The position numbers and the translations under genes are program-made. DNA of 64,000 bases from the NCBI RefSeq assembly GCF_026262505.1, contig NC_067207.1, positions 23,466,082-23,530,081 of the forward strand. The letters are read 5' to 3'. Shown here one piece after another: positions 9,236 to 18,526 of this stretch. The DNA comes from Trichomonas vaginalis G3 (lineage: Eukaryota > Parabasalia > Trichomonadida > Trichomonadidae). Under the pieces are notes generated by a model. That model was not told where the DNA came from. It searched no databases and was given only the letters and a program-made list of their open reading frames with translations. Positions within the stretch are counted from its first letter, which is position 1, and each line of letters starts with the position of its first letter.

Positions 9236-10924
9236 ATGAGTGAACCCCGGATTACAATTGCAATTCTTGAAGATGTTACAGAACAACTTTCTCCGACTTC
9301 TAGTGTCAGAGGTAATATAACGCTATGTTCTGTAGGCGAAGCTTTTCAATTATACTTTACTTTACTAGAAAATTCATCAAAATCATGGGTTGTCAACGCC
9401 ATGATCGACCCATCATCTTTAGAATCGAATAATTGGGTAGCTGGACAGCAATTCCTCATTAATATTCTTTCAGTTGAATTTTTCACTCTTTCATCAGATC
9501 CTCTGCGCTTTATAATTTCGCCAAAAGGCAAAGAAAACCGAGAATTTATCATAAATCAGTCTCATGGTACTAATTTTACTGAATTTCTCGAACAAATAAT
9601 CATTCATGGCATAGCTTTACCGACAGCGAAGCTTAATTTATCGTTAGAAGTATACAGCCATACATACAAAAGCTTATTCCCATTCCATCCATTGCACTTG
9701 TCGATAACTTATGACAGTCATATTGAAAATCTCTTTAACAACATTACAGAATTCGCATCCAATGTTATTATGCAGTATGAAGCAATGAATGCGATCCCAT
9801 CTGATTTACTTGTTGCAATTGCATCCTTTGCTGTCAGTGACGGACAAAGAGCGATAAACAGAATCATTGTACCAAAATACAAACGACTTACTGCCGATGA
9901 TTTAAAGACTCTTTATGATTCTGAAGGCAGATTCCTTGATTTCGAGTTATTAAAGAAAAGAATTTCAAATTCAGGTTTAGATAGCAATTGTTTACCAGAA
10001 CTCTTACCATTCTTAACAGGTATATACCAACCTCATAGTACTTTCGCTGAAAGAGAAGAGATTAAAAAAGATTTAATCAAACAATACAAAATGCTTCAAG
10101 TTCAGTACAATCAGATGTCAAAGGAACAAAAGGAAAACAACAATCTCTTCTTCCCTTTGTCTATTGTCATCAGAAACGACGTACATCGTACAGATCGCGA
10201 ACTTAAAGCCTTCAGAAATGACAAAGGCGAAGGTCTGAAGATTCTTTCGGAACTGTTGAACTGTTATCTACTTTACAGACCAGACGTTTCTTATCTCCAA
10301 GGCATGAATGACTTAATTGTTCCTTTCTTACACGCGTATATACCTGATTGGGATGAAAACGGTACTCCTCTATGCGATAATCTTGTAGATAAGCTTGCTA
10401 TGGTGTTTTGGACCTATGACGGAATGATAAATTCGTTAGGTCATGATTATTTCTTGCCAAACTTAACGAAAATGTGCAGAACTGTAACTAATACCGCTGT
10501 AAAGGTCATTAAGAAATTCAGTCCTATCACATATCTCTTCTTTAAGTTAAGTGGAAACACAGATTTGGTTTTTACTTATTCTGAATACGTTTTGATATAC
10601 AAACGTTCATTCAGCGATATTTGGTATTTATGGCTAGGCATGTTATGCATGGAAAATCCTAAGCACGCGTTGTATTTACTTACTGCTGCTGTAATCATCA
10701 AAATTTTCCCTGGAATCGCTGCTCTCCCTGAATGGTCAATGGCAACAATGATGGGAAGTTACCAAGCAAACCTGTCCAACGTCAAAACTTCTGATGTCAT
10801 CCCATTAATGCTTTATTTGGAGAGATTTGAGAAAACAGACATTTACGAAGAGGTTGATAAGACTGAAATACAGCCATTTAACTCAACAAGATTCTTTAAG
10901 GGAGGAATTCTTCCATCAAATTAA
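9236..10924 (+). CDS. TBC-domain Rab GTPase-activating protein
   Basis: The 562 aa protein carries a TBC (Tre-2/Bub2/Cdc16) domain in its C-terminal half. The arginine-finger motif IRNDVHRTDR is at about residue 311 and the glutamine-finger motif YLQGMNDL at about 353. These are the two catalytic fingers that stimulate GTP hydrolysis by Rab proteins on membranes. The N-terminal ~200 residues look like an accessory domain of unknown type. The ATG at 9236 (MSEPRIT) is chosen because the longer frame opens at a non-ATG codon and would add an unlikely hydrophobic leader. Both catalytic motifs are intact, so an active GAP is expected. Confidence 0.88.
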   Translation: MSEPRITIAILEDVTEQLSPTSSVRGNITLCSVGEAFQLYFTLLENSSKSWVVNAMIDPSSLESNNWVAGQQFLINILSVEFFTLSSDPLRFIISPKGKENREFIINQSHGTNFTEFLEQIIIHGIALPTAKLNLSLEVYSHTYKSLFPFHPLHLSITYDSHIENLFNNITEFASNVIMQYEAMNAIPSDLLVAIASFAVSDGQRAINRIIVPKYKRLTADDLKTLYDSEGRFLDFELLKKRISNSGLDSNCLPELLPFLTGIYQPHSTFAEREEIKKDLIKQYKMLQVQYNQMSKEQKENNNLFFPLSIVIRNDVHRTDRELKAFRNDKGEGLKILSELLNCYLLYRPDVSYLQGMNDLIVPFLHAYIPDWDENGTPLCDNLVDKLAMVFWTYDGMINSLGHDYFLPNLTKMCRTVTNTAVKVIKKFSPITYLFFKLSGNTDLVFTYSEYVLIYKRSFSDIWYLWLGMLCMENPKHALYLLTAAVIIKIFPGIAALPEWSMATMMGSYQANLSNVKTSDVIPLMLYLERFEKTDIYEEVDKTEIQPFNSTRFFKGGILPSN

Positions 10925-11909
10925 GTTTTATTATTTTTTTATTATAAATGTTAATCTATTTTTATTATTTATATTTCATACGATATCAATATTATTCAAA
11001 AGATATGTAGTCAAATTATTCATATAGAACTGATATTTGTAACTTATGTGAAAATGTATAATAAATTTTCATTTCAATTTAGTACAATACGTAAATTCTC
11101 ATGGATTTTGGAATTTTGATATAAATTGAAAAATATGACAATAAAAAGGAATAAAAGATGAGAATTCAGTAGTAAAATTTAATTGCTTTCGAATGTAATT
11201 TATACCTGCTGAATTCTACTAAGATATTTCAATTGTAAATAGGAAATTTAACGAAGAATAAGGGAAGAATACGTAAAATGTTCATTTTGAAATGTGGGTG
11301 TGTATGTCTGATGATTGTGATTATAGTTGTTGATCAAAATATCTTTTATTAGCCAAAAATACAATTTTAAATTTATAAACTGGATATGAGCTCGAAATTG
11401 CCATGATTAACCTTGAGGCAGGCTTCCTGTATAATATCGAACTTTGCGATATTTCCAAAAAAAAATTCAAAATCATGAAAATGCTTTGAAATCTAACATT
11501 TTTGATTTTAAAAAAACGAAAATTGAAATTTTTTTGGAAAATTTCTTAGTCCATTTAAATTTTTCATATATTGTGCTGAACAAATCAAGAAATAAAATCG
11601 GAAAAATTGTTTCATTTTATATATTATTTTGATTAATTATGCAGAAATTACATTAAAACCATTTCATTATTTCTCAATATTCACTTAAACAATATTTCAT
11701 CAAAATATCTATACTACATTCATTACTTAACTATATACTAACAAAAGTTAACAGATAATGGCTAAATATAACATATCTTCAAGAGAATTAAGCATTTTCG
11801 CCACATTGTAATGTGATTTTCAAGTATTGATTTTGGAAACTGCCATTCATTCATTTCAAAACCAAATATATTCAAAAAATTCAACTATATTTAAATAAAA
11901 TTAAATTAT
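10925..11909. other. Long intergenic region, nothing recognised
   Basis: Nearly 1 kb of AT-rich DNA lies between the 3' ends of two convergent genes. The short frame around 11444-11632 is low-complexity Lys/Asn/Phe sequence and not convincing. No tRNA or clear inverted repeat was seen. Confidence 0.5.
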
Positions 11910-12821
11910 TTACTCAACAGGAAAAGCTTTGATCCAATTTGCTTTGAATTCTTCTAAATCTGCATCAGTAAGATTCTTCTTTGACTCAAATTCTTCAACT
12001 TCACCATCTGGGTACATTACTCTCTTAAGAGACATTGACTTATCACCAATCTCCCTAGTTTCTGTAACAATGATAATTCCTGTATTTTCATTACGTTCTG
12101 TACGGATTACATGCTTGAAACCACCCTTCTTTGTTATTGTACGTGTTTCACATGTGAATTCATCATCATCTTCTTCAGGTCTAGCTGGAATAACTTCCTT
12201 TGGCTTCTGTTCAATGACTTCCTTCTCTTCTAACTTTGGAAGTTCCTCGGACTTTGATTGCTTGATTGATGATTCTGGTTCTACTTTTGCTTCTTCTAAC
12301 ACTGGAGTTTCTTCAAGCTTTGGTAATTCTTCAGAGAATGATGGAGAGATCTTCATTGGTTCTGGAACTTCTTCTGGTTTCTCTTCAGACTTTGGAGCTT
12401 CGACTTCTTCCTTAGTTTCTTCGACCTTTAGAGCTTCAATGTCGGTCTTCTCAGTTTCAATTGGAGTTGCAGATTCATTAGATGGAATAACAGCTTCTTC
12501 TGGAGCCTTTGGAGCTTCTTCTTGTTTCTTGTCTTCAACTGGTTTCTCTTCTTCCTTGGCTGGAATTTCTTCTTTAGGAGATTCTTCTGATTTAGCTTCT
12601 TGTTCCTTTTGAGACTTAGCTAATCTCTTCTCAGCTCTTGTCTTCTTGTTCTTCTTATTAGCCTTGGAACCGTTTGATGTGAAGTAGAAGTACATTTCTG
12701 GGACATCGAAATCTGAGAGCCAGAGATCTTCTAACATTCTTTGTCTTTGCATAGCACGAGCGACCTCGAAGAGTGATGGAACTCTTCTATAGAGTATTGG
12801 ACTGTCGAATATATCAAACAT
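11910..12821 (-). CDS. Acidic MLF-like protein
   Basis: The 303 aa protein has a conserved-looking N-terminus (FDSPILYRRVPSLFEVARAM), a long Glu/Lys/Pro-rich disordered middle (about residues 60-200) and a folded C-terminal block of about 80 residues. In that block a KHVIRTERNENTG...TETREIGDKSMSLKR pattern is followed by EEF...DLEEFKANW. This recalls the C-terminal part of myeloid leukemia factor (MLF) proteins, adaptor-like proteins in other eukaryotes. The match is weak because the middle is low complexity. The ATG is supported by an initiator ten bases upstream. The long open frame on the opposite strand is a shadow of the repeated Glu/Lys codons. Confidence 0.6.
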   Translation of the reverse strand: MFDIFDSPILYRRVPSLFEVARAMQRQRMLEDLWLSDFDVPEMYFYFTSNGSKANKKNKKTRAEKRLAKSQKEQEAKSEESPKEEIPAKEEEKPVEDKKQEEAPKAPEEAVIPSNESATPIETEKTDIEALKVEETKEEVEAPKSEEKPEEVPEPMKISPSFSEELPKLEETPVLEEAKVEPESSIKQSKSEELPKLEEKEVIEQKPKEVIPARPEEDDDEFTCETRTITKKGGFKHVIRTERNENTGIIIVTETREIGDKSMSLKRVMYPDGEVEEFESKKNLTDADLEEFKANWIKAFPVE

Positions 12822-13184
12822 CGATAAAAATGAAGTGATATCAGAGATTTTTCCTTTTCCAGAAAAATTTCAAAAGAAAACTGGCCGGCCAGAATTTTGA
12901 CACTCCATAAAATTTTCATCAATCGCCGGACAAATATCAAGCGAAAATTGGCTGACTACTTATACCATGCGAGATTTGAAGAATTTTAGGATCCGAAATG
13001 CAATAATCTATAATATAGAGTTTAATTATTTCATCAATTTTAATTAGTATAGGTTTTCAGTAATATATTTATACTTTCGCATAATAAGTCCTTTTCTTGT
13101 TAAAAATCATATGTATTTTCGAAAAAAAATAAGAATACCTAAAATTTACAAAGAATAATTAAAGAATCAAACAAAACAAATGAA
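12822..13184. other. Intergenic (363 bp)
   Basis: It contains the initiator of the MLF-like gene near its left end. The rest is AT-rich 3' flank of the coiled-coil gene with no further feature. Confidence 0.5.
12827..12833 (-). promoter_or_regulatory. Initiator (Inr) TCA+1TT before the MLF-like gene
   Basis: On the minus strand TCATTTT matches the trichomonad initiator. The +1 A would be about ten bases before the ATG, within the usual 5-20 base leader. Confidence 0.6.
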
Positions 13185-15812
13185 TTAATGATCTGTTAAA
13201 CAGCAAGTGGGAGTCGATGATTGGAACATTTTGAATTTTTCAAGATCCTTTTGAGCTTGAATCAACAATTGATCCAAATTCTGTTCATCAAACACATTAT
13301 GATTAATACTATACACTTGTCCAATAGTCCGCAATACAGAATCTACCAAATTTTTCTTCTGCTCATTGAATTCCTGTTTAATTTGGTTTGCTCTCTCTTG
13401 AATCTTTGATTCAATGACCAAAGCTTGTGCAGCTATCTGGTTCTGCGAGTTCTGTTTCTCTTTTACAGCTTTATCCTTTGCTGCTGCTAATTGGACTTCA
13501 AGAGCTTTCTGTGTCGCACATAATTTCGCATTTTCACTTGACAATTTTTGAATTTCCTTTTCGGAATCTGCCAAGTTTTGGATTAGTTTTTGAGTGTTTT
13601 CTGTTGCTTCTTTAGCTTTATTTGCAAGCTGTGCATTTGATTGTTCCAGCATTGCCTTAGAAGCTTCGTAATTCGACTTGCATTTCTCCATTTCCAGCTG
13701 ATGATTTGTTTTCAAAGCTTTTATGATTTTCTTCGATTTCTGGAATTTTCTTTCGTTTTCTTCAGCAACTTGTGTGAGCTGGAGACTGAGTTCTTCGAGC
13801 ATCTTTCTATGAGCATTCTCTTGCTTCTTTAATGCTCTTTGTTGGATAGCTGCTGCTCCTTCAAGTTGATTCTGTAATTGCGAAATTTGTTCATTCAATG
13901 ATTTGATTTGGTTCTGTTTGTTTTGGATGTCCATTTCGAGTTCTGTTTCTTTTTCGCCATTGCATCTTGCCAATGCATCGGTTAACTGTTTATTGAGGGA
14001 CTTGATTTCTGTGTCTTTAGCTCTGATGTCGTTTTCCATGACATTGACTTTCACTTCCAAAATTTCTCTTTCATTTGAAAGTGTGTCAACTTGCAATTGC
14101 AGCTTTTCTAATGCAACTTGGCATGTGTTGTCTGCTTTGTTCTGTTGCAATAAAGCTGCTTGAGACTGTTTTAGACTCTTTCTGAGTTGTGTTCTTGCTG
14201 TAGAAAGTTTTTCAATCTGTTCTTTGTAGTCATCAATTAACAATGGAATTTCATCAGCTTTCTGGACACCAAGGGATTCAATGATTGGCTGGAATTCATG
14301 TGCTTGTTCTGCAGCAATTGTTGCTTTGTTTAATTGCCTTCTAAGTTGGATATTTAACAAGAATTGTGTCATGAAAAGTGACATTGTTTCTTCATTTGGA
14401 CTCAAAAGTCTTTGAAGGGTTGCAATTCTTTGTTCTTGGTCATCAGCGAAGAAGAAGTATGAAGGAATGTATTTAGAGTTACTTGCTGCAATCTCTTTGA
14501 TGAGAGGATCAACTTCAGAACATTTTTGGGCAACAAAAGAAATGAAACTTCTGTCTTCTTTGATTCCTGATGTTCTTGAGAGTTGTGTTTCATTTGATGC
14601 AAGGTTCTTGAGTTCTTTGATGATTGCATTAAGGAATTCTAGATTCATCTCTGCTTTCTTCTCTGATTCTGTTGAAATTGTTTCAAATTTCGCCTTTTCT
14701 TCTTGTAATTCTGAAACTGTTGATTCTAATTGAGCAATTCTCTTTTGTGATTCATTTAATATGAGTTGGATGCGTTGTTGTGGCTGATAATGCTCATATT
14801 TAACAATTTTTTGAGTTTCATTTCCAAGAGCTCCTTCAAATGGAATATTTAAGCCGGAAAGAGAGAATGATGGCTCTGGGAACATCTTGAAATTCTTCGA
14901 TTGAACCTGTTGTTGTCTTGCTTTCAAAGAATCAAGTTCCGATTTCATTGAAAAAGTTGTTGTTTCTGTCTTGCATAAAACACAATGTGATTTCTGAAGG
15001 AGCTGAACAAGAGTATCACGCTGTTCTGTTAATTGCTCGATTTCAGAAAGTTGAGATTTGATTGTATCTTCAAGAACTGAAATACTCTCCATTTTAACTT
15101 TAAGATCATCATTAAGACGTCCAATAGCATTAGAATTACCGCCTTGAATAGCTTGTTGGGTACCGACTTGTAACTTAAGATCGTCGATTTCCTGCTTTAG
15201 AAGCTTATTTTCAGCTGATATGTTTTGTATTCTACGTTCATTATCTGTAATCGAAACTTTAAGTTGTTGATTTGCTGTGTTTGCTGCTGATAATTTATCA
15301 CAAATTCGTTTCTTCTTTTTCATAAGCTTTTGCAATTCGATTCCGACTGCTTCTGCCAATTCTTGCTTTTTACCGAGCTCTGCAACAATATCATCCCTTT
15401 CTTTTCTAAGGCGAAGATTCTTATCGTTGAGTTTTTGATTGCTAGAAACTGCTTCGTTGTATTGATTCTTAGCCTTTGTAATCTCTTCTTTTAATGCTTT
15501 TTCATTCTCTTCCTTTTGGTTAGATAATAATTGTAATTGCTTTGTTAATTTCTTATTTTGCTCTGTTGTTTCTGTTACTTTTTCTTGGAGTGATTGAATT
15601 TGTTGTCCCATCGATGATATCGAATTCTTATATGTTAATGCTTCTTTGAGCTGATTTTTGACCGTTTCTAATGAAGATTGAAGTTGACTGTTCATTTCCT
15701 GAAGCCTTTCGTTTTTGTAAGTTAAATCTTGAACAGTAATAGACTTATCCTGATCAGGAATAACTAAATCTTCCTTCTCAGTATTGTAAGAACTCGAACT
15801 CAAATCCTCCAT
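13185..15812 (-). CDS. Long coiled-coil protein, 875 aa
   Basis: Almost the whole protein is heptad-rich coiled coil (Leu/Glu/Lys/Gln), in two blocks at about residues 25-280 and 350-830. They are separated by a Pro/Phe-containing non-coiled linker (MFPEPSFSLSGLNIPFEGAL). A CVLC pair sits at about residue 280, at the end of the first coil, without further Cys/His partners. The N-terminus is acidic and Ser-rich. Similar architectures are found in cytoskeletal, golgin-like and basal-body proteins, but no family signature allows a choice. The frame is uninterrupted from the ATG at 15812. Confidence 0.8.
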   Translation of the reverse strand: MEDLSSSSYNTEKEDLVIPDQDKSITVQDLTYKNERLQEMNSQLQSSLETVKNQLKEALTYKNSISSMGQQIQSLQEKVTETTEQNKKLTKQLQLLSNQKEENEKALKEEITKAKNQYNEAVSSNQKLNDKNLRLRKERDDIVAELGKKQELAEAVGIELQKLMKKKKRICDKLSAANTANQQLKVSITDNERRIQNISAENKLLKQEIDDLKLQVGTQQAIQGGNSNAIGRLNDDLKVKMESISVLEDTIKSQLSEIEQLTEQRDTLVQLLQKSHCVLCKTETTTFSMKSELDSLKARQQQVQSKNFKMFPEPSFSLSGLNIPFEGALGNETQKIVKYEHYQPQQRIQLILNESQKRIAQLESTVSELQEEKAKFETISTESEKKAEMNLEFLNAIIKELKNLASNETQLSRTSGIKEDRSFISFVAQKCSEVDPLIKEIAASNSKYIPSYFFFADDQEQRIATLQRLLSPNEETMSLFMTQFLLNIQLRRQLNKATIAAEQAHEFQPIIESLGVQKADEIPLLIDDYKEQIEKLSTARTQLRKSLKQSQAALLQQNKADNTCQVALEKLQLQVDTLSNEREILEVKVNVMENDIRAKDTEIKSLNKQLTDALARCNGEKETELEMDIQNKQNQIKSLNEQISQLQNQLEGAAAIQQRALKKQENAHRKMLEELSLQLTQVAEENERKFQKSKKIIKALKTNHQLEMEKCKSNYEASKAMLEQSNAQLANKAKEATENTQKLIQNLADSEKEIQKLSSENAKLCATQKALEVQLAAAKDKAVKEKQNSQNQIAAQALVIESKIQERANQIKQEFNEQKKNLVDSVLRTIGQVYSINHNVFDEQNLDQLLIQAQKDLEKFKMFQSSTPTCCLTDH

Positions 15813-16389
15813 TTTTTTCTAAGATTATTTAATTTTTAAACGGTGCCCTTTCAATTTTGAAAAGTGTCAGCCAATCATGATTACTACAATGTAAAAATGA
15901 TATACACCAATTTCTATGATGAAAACAAGAATCATCAAATGAGAGTCAACTATTTCTTCTATAAACATTGATGAATAAATCCAATTTCTTTTAATTTTAA
16001 ACAATCCTCTGATGATATGATATGTTCACATTTTATTTCAACAAAAATAATGATATCAGAGCACAAATGACATATTACAGCTATCAATATGTTCATAATC
16101 TCAAAAGCTTTATATAATGAGGAAACTGATAGAGTTTGAAGAATGAAAGAAGTTGTCATCATAATGTCTCATTCTATAATAGTTAGAATTAATTTTAGAT
16201 ATTTCTTTCGTATAAAAAGCAAAAAGTAATTAAAAATGTAATAAGGTTTAATAACAAGGGATGATAGGCATATGGTTTTAAATATGAATACTAAATATCC
16301 GCCTGGAAATACTTTGGTTTTGTTGAAAAACGGTAAATGATGACACACAATGAAATTTCAATTGGACAGAATGACTAGGAATAAATATA
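15813..16389. other. Intergenic, nothing recognised
   Basis: This is AT-rich sequence between two minus-strand frames. The 67-codon minus frame at 15959-16162 has no recognisable content and no initiator. Confidence 0.5.
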
Positions 16390-16760
16390 TTAAATTGTAT
16401 CCAATTGGCTAAATTCAAATGTATCATCACCTAAAATTGCCCGAGTATATTCTATATCATTATCATTGTTAGCTTTCTTCTGCCTTTTAATTAAATAATA
16501 TATTGCAATTGCGAGTAAAATGATTAATATTATAACAATTATAGTGGCTACAACACCATAATCGATATCGTGTGAAGATTTAGTTGATTTTGCTGTATGT
16601 GCAGTTGGTGGTTTAGGCTTTTGTCCATGTAATTCGAATATTACTGTTGGAAGACTCTCTAATCCTTGAAGATTCATTGAAATTTGTTGCTCAGTCCCAA
16701 TTGAATGTATTTGTAAATTTGAGTTTAACTTTATTTTGAAAAAACAAAGATCAATGTGAA
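16390..16760 (-). pseudogene. Membrane anchor and tail fragment of a surface protein
   Basis: The open frame encodes a short Pro/Thr/Lys stalk, a strong transmembrane helix (VVATIIVIILIILLAIAIYYLI), a basic stop-transfer KRQKK and a ~30-residue acidic cytoplasmic tail ending FSQLDTI. This is the typical C-terminus of trichomonad type-I surface proteins (BspA-like and similar), but no ectodomain or signal peptide is attached. The frame runs straight into the antisense strand of the tRNA gene at 16761, so its apparent start (PPGIEPG...) is tRNA sequence, not protein. It is best read as the 3' remnant of a larger gene truncated at the tRNA. Confidence 0.6.
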
Positions 16761-16832
16761 GGTTCCATAGTGTAATGGCTATCACTGGGGACTCTGAATC
16801 CCTAAATCCAGGTTCGATTCCTGGTGGAACCA
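16761..16832 (+). tRNA. tRNA-Gln (anticodon CTG)
   Basis: It folds by eye into a complete cloverleaf. The acceptor GGTTCCA pairs with TGGAACC (7 bp). The anticodon stem GGGGA/TCCCT encloses loop CTCTGAA with anticodon CTG. The variable loop is AAAT, the T arm is CCAGG-TTCGATT-CCTGG, and the discriminator base is A. There is no intron, and the CCA is not fully encoded. The next plus-strand gene starts 49 bases downstream. Confidence 0.93.
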
Positions 16833-16880
16833 ATTACTTTTTTCTTTTTCAAATTTGGCAATTTTTTTTTCAATTTCTCA

Positions 16881-18050
16881 ATGTCGTTTCTTTGGAAATT
16901 TTTAGGCTTATCAGAGGAAGAAAGTAAGAAAAGACAAAGAGAATCATGCAGTCCAATTCCAGAACCACATCCTTTTGCAGATGCTGTAAGAAAACCCCAA
17001 GAATTTTCTATTAATCCAATGAAAATTTCTGAAAAATCTAATTATTCAGTTCAAGCTGGACCATCATTGTCTAAATTTAAGGATACATCAATTGAAACAG
17101 ATATTTCAGTTCCAACAGATTATAGACCAAATTGGGATGAAGAATTTCGTGAAATTGCAATTAATATTAGACGATCATTTGATAGAGCTTCAAATACAAC
17201 CACAAATACCCAAATTGTTCCGAAAGAAGTTCAAAATGAACAGAAAATTATTCCACAAGTTGTATCTCCTGCACCAACCATTACTGAAATTGCTAAATCA
17301 GAAAATAATACACAAGCATTACAGAATGATAATGATTCTACTACAAATCAACAACAATCTGAAGAATCCAAAGAATCAACCACAGAATCTTCTCAAAATT
17401 CTACCAGTAGTTCATCTACCAATAGTTCTTCATCTCAGTCTGATACAGAAAGTCAAAAATCAGAATCACAAGAATCTTCTGAATCAGAACATGAAGAAGA
17501 GAAGCCAAAAGAACCAGAGCCAGTTAGAAAACTAGGTTTTGCAAATCTCCGCCCAGTTGCACCAAAGCAGAAAGATTCTGACTTTTCTACTTTTGATTTT
17601 TCAATGGGATCAGCTTCAAAACCAGAAACTCAGAGCTCTTCCAGACAATTAGCTAGAAGTGATTCAGATTCTTCAGATAGCAACTCTGATTCTGATAAAT
17701 CTGACTCAGATTCTGATTCTGATTCTAGTTCTGACTCAGATTCGGATTCAAATAAGAAGAAGAGTTCACAACCCGAAAAACAGCAAGAATCCAAGGATAC
17801 AGGCTTCACATACCAAGATCTTCTTAAGAAACACTTAGATTCTAAGAAATCCCAGAATTCGACATCAGCATCGAATAATTCAGCAAGTGGATTCAATACG
17901 GACTTCTCTAAGAAGAGGCCTCCATCATCTGGATTTAGCTACAAAGGCTACAAACCACAAACTCGCGAAAAAGGAAGACCAACACGCGGAAGAGGCGGAA
18001 GATCAAACTATACAAGACGCTCTTATAATAACGATAGTGATTCAGACTAA
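16881..18050 (+). CDS. Ser/Asp-rich disordered protein with RGG-type C-terminus
   Basis: The 389 aa protein is mostly low complexity: long Ser/Thr/Gln/Asn stretches, an uninterrupted run of SD/SDS dipeptides at about residues 255-295, and a basic Arg/Gly C-terminus (RPTRGRGGRSNYTRR) followed by an acidic tip. Many Ser-Asp/Glu sites suggest casein-kinase-2-type phosphorylation. The RGG block suggests RNA binding, as in nucleolar phosphoproteins. No folded domain is recognised. The start is placed at the ATG at 16881, because the longer frame begins inside the tRNA gene. Confidence 0.7.
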   Translation: MSFLWKFLGLSEEESKKRQRESCSPIPEPHPFADAVRKPQEFSINPMKISEKSNYSVQAGPSLSKFKDTSIETDISVPTDYRPNWDEEFREIAINIRRSFDRASNTTTNTQIVPKEVQNEQKIIPQVVSPAPTITEIAKSENNTQALQNDNDSTTNQQQSEESKESTTESSQNSTSSSSTNSSSSQSDTESQKSESQESSESEHEEEKPKEPEPVRKLGFANLRPVAPKQKDSDFSTFDFSMGSASKPETQSSSRQLARSDSDSSDSNSDSDKSDSDSDSDSSSDSDSDSNKKKSSQPEKQQESKDTGFTYQDLLKKHLDSKKSQNSTSASNNSASGFNTDFSKKRPPSSGFSYKGYKPQTREKGRPTRGRGGRSNYTRRSYNNDSDSD

Positions 18051-18526
18051 GCTATATTGTTATCTTTTATTTGTAAACTTAATAAAAAATTTTTGTATTT
18101 TATTTATAGCATTTTTTCCTTATGTATTTACAAAACGAATTAACTATAAACATAATTTATTTTTGTTAACAGCATACTGTAGTTTTGATTAATTGAATTC
18201 ATTTTTGATATAAAAATATGGTGATACTATAAGATTTTAAGCTTCCATGCAATACAAAGCATGATATAAACTAATAACTGGTCGATGATGCTTTATATGC
18301 AAAAAATTAAAAAACTTGATATCGAAAATTTGAAAGAATATGCGATAATTAAGCATTAAATAAAATAAATAGCTATTATGATAGGAATTTACACATGTTG
18401 TACTCTTTAACCTAATGATTGACTTCCTAAAAACGCGTTTTTAGAAGTAATTGTCGATTATGACTTTTGATAAAGCTCATTGAATTGAATAAATAGTTGT
18501 AAATAAATGTACGTTAAATTTAATTT
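18051..18526. other. Intergenic, nothing recognised
   Basis: AT-rich sequence. A TCATTG at about 18477 could be an initiator for the next gene but would give an unusually long leader of about 48 bases. Confidence 0.4.

Noticed and set aside
11929-12612. Long plus-strand frame opposite the MLF-like gene (227 codons)
   Set aside because: It is the antisense of Glu/Lys/Pro-rich codons, giving low-complexity Ser/Phe sequence; the minus-strand gene has the initiator and a folded C-terminal block.
16761-16833. N-terminal PPGIEPGFRDSESP on the minus strand
   Set aside because: This is the well-known translation of an antisense tRNA gene, not protein.
16824-16880. Upstream start for the Ser/Asp-rich gene
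   Set aside because: Those codons begin within the tRNA acceptor stem; the ATG at 16881 is used instead.
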